Source: Phenylobacterium sp.
GTDB taxonomy: Bacteria > Pseudomonadota > Alphaproteobacteria > Caulobacterales > Caulobacteraceae
Length of the DNA stretch: 6,316 nucleotides
Direction: 5' to 3'
Assembly: GCA_028698405.1 (NCBI GenBank)
Contig: JAQVDF010000131.1
Location: 1-6,316, forward strand
Part shown: positions 6,258 through 6,316 of the stretch, in pieces
Layout of the letters: each line of letters starts with the position of its first letter
Numbering within the stretch: the first letter of the stretch is position 1
The notes under the pieces: model-generated
The model's database searches: none
What the model was told of the DNA's origin: nothing
What the model saw: only the letters and a program-made list of their open reading frames with translations
Program-made: the position numbers and the translations under genes

Positions 6258-6316
6258 ATGGCGGTGAAGCGGACGGATCAGCTGGGATTTGCGGATGCGC
6301 TGATGGCGGGGCGCGG
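6258..6316 (+). CDS. N-terminus of putative IS5-family transposase, cut by window edge
   Basis: Only 19 codons are visible, reading MAVKRTDQLGFADALMAGR, followed by a partial codon (GG). The phrase with QLGFADALMAGR resembles the beginning of IS5-family DDE transposases in which a short Ser/Gly-Phe-Ala-Asp segment precedes the helical N-terminal domain. The catalytic domain is off the right edge, so the assignment rests on this short similarity, the strong ribosome binding site, the lower GC content and the terminal-repeat-like sequence upstream. It runs in the same direction as yihA but is unlikely to belong to that operon. It could instead be another small or chromosomal gene. Whether it is intact is unknown. 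Confidence 0.55.
   Translation, partial: MAVKRTDQLGFADALMAGR

Larger units (their letters stand above)
6201..6316 (+). mobile_element. Probable left end of an IS5-family insertion sequence
   Basis: After yihA the composition becomes noticeably less GC-rich. A segment starting near GGAGTGTTGCGAAACC (6201-6216) leads within about 55 nt to a gene whose first residues look like an IS5-type transposase. GTGTTGCGAAA is the kind of terminal sequence seen at IS5-family ends. The matching right inverted repeat and target duplication lie outside the window, so the exact boundary (within about 5 nt) is a guess. Confidence 0.5.

Overview
The window is a GC-rich, densely packed bacterial chromosome segment. 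It most resembles an alphaproteobacterium, probably of the Caulobacteraceae (Caulobacter/Phenylobacterium type). That placement is an inference from base composition, the rpmH-rnpA-yidC-yihA gene order without yidD, and alphaproteobacterial-looking YidC features such as Lys at the groove position. No marker in the window proves the genus.

Left part (1-2415, + strand): three metabolic or housekeeping genes overlap head to tail. They are the 3' part of a family IV (hormone-sensitive-lipase-like) alpha/beta hydrolase, a zinc-free NADPH:quinone-oxidoreductase-type reductase, and a type I methionine aminopeptidase that looks like a divergent second copy. The junctions are TGATG and ATGA, so the three are very likely cotranscribed and translationally coupled. 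Middle (2440-3021, - strand): a DUF4126 integral membrane protein converges on the aminopeptidase gene and is divergent from the next operon.

Right part (3099-6159, + strand): a sigma70-like promoter with a perfect TTGACA box drives rpmH (GTG start), rnpA, yidC and yihA/engB. This is the conserved cluster for ribosomal protein L34, the RNase P protein, the membrane insertase and the ribosome-assembly GTPase. It links ribosome and tRNA production to membrane protein insertion. Spacing is tight (19 nt, 11 nt, then a GTGA overlap). yidD, often found between rnpA and yidC, is absent.

Right edge (about 6190-6316): base composition drops. A short CTCCC/GGGAG palindrome abuts what looks like the left end of an insertion sequence. 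The first 19 codons of its gene, preceded by a strong ribosome binding site, resemble an IS5-family transposase. In related genomes argB often follows yihA, so this may be a recent insertion at a conserved operon's end.

I see no CRISPR array, tRNA, rRNA, phage module or defence system, and nothing that I would call a previously undescribed system. The main items for follow-up are the insertion junction, the divergent aminopeptidase, the displaced oxyanion-hole motif in the first gene, and small leader or hairpin structures around rnpA.
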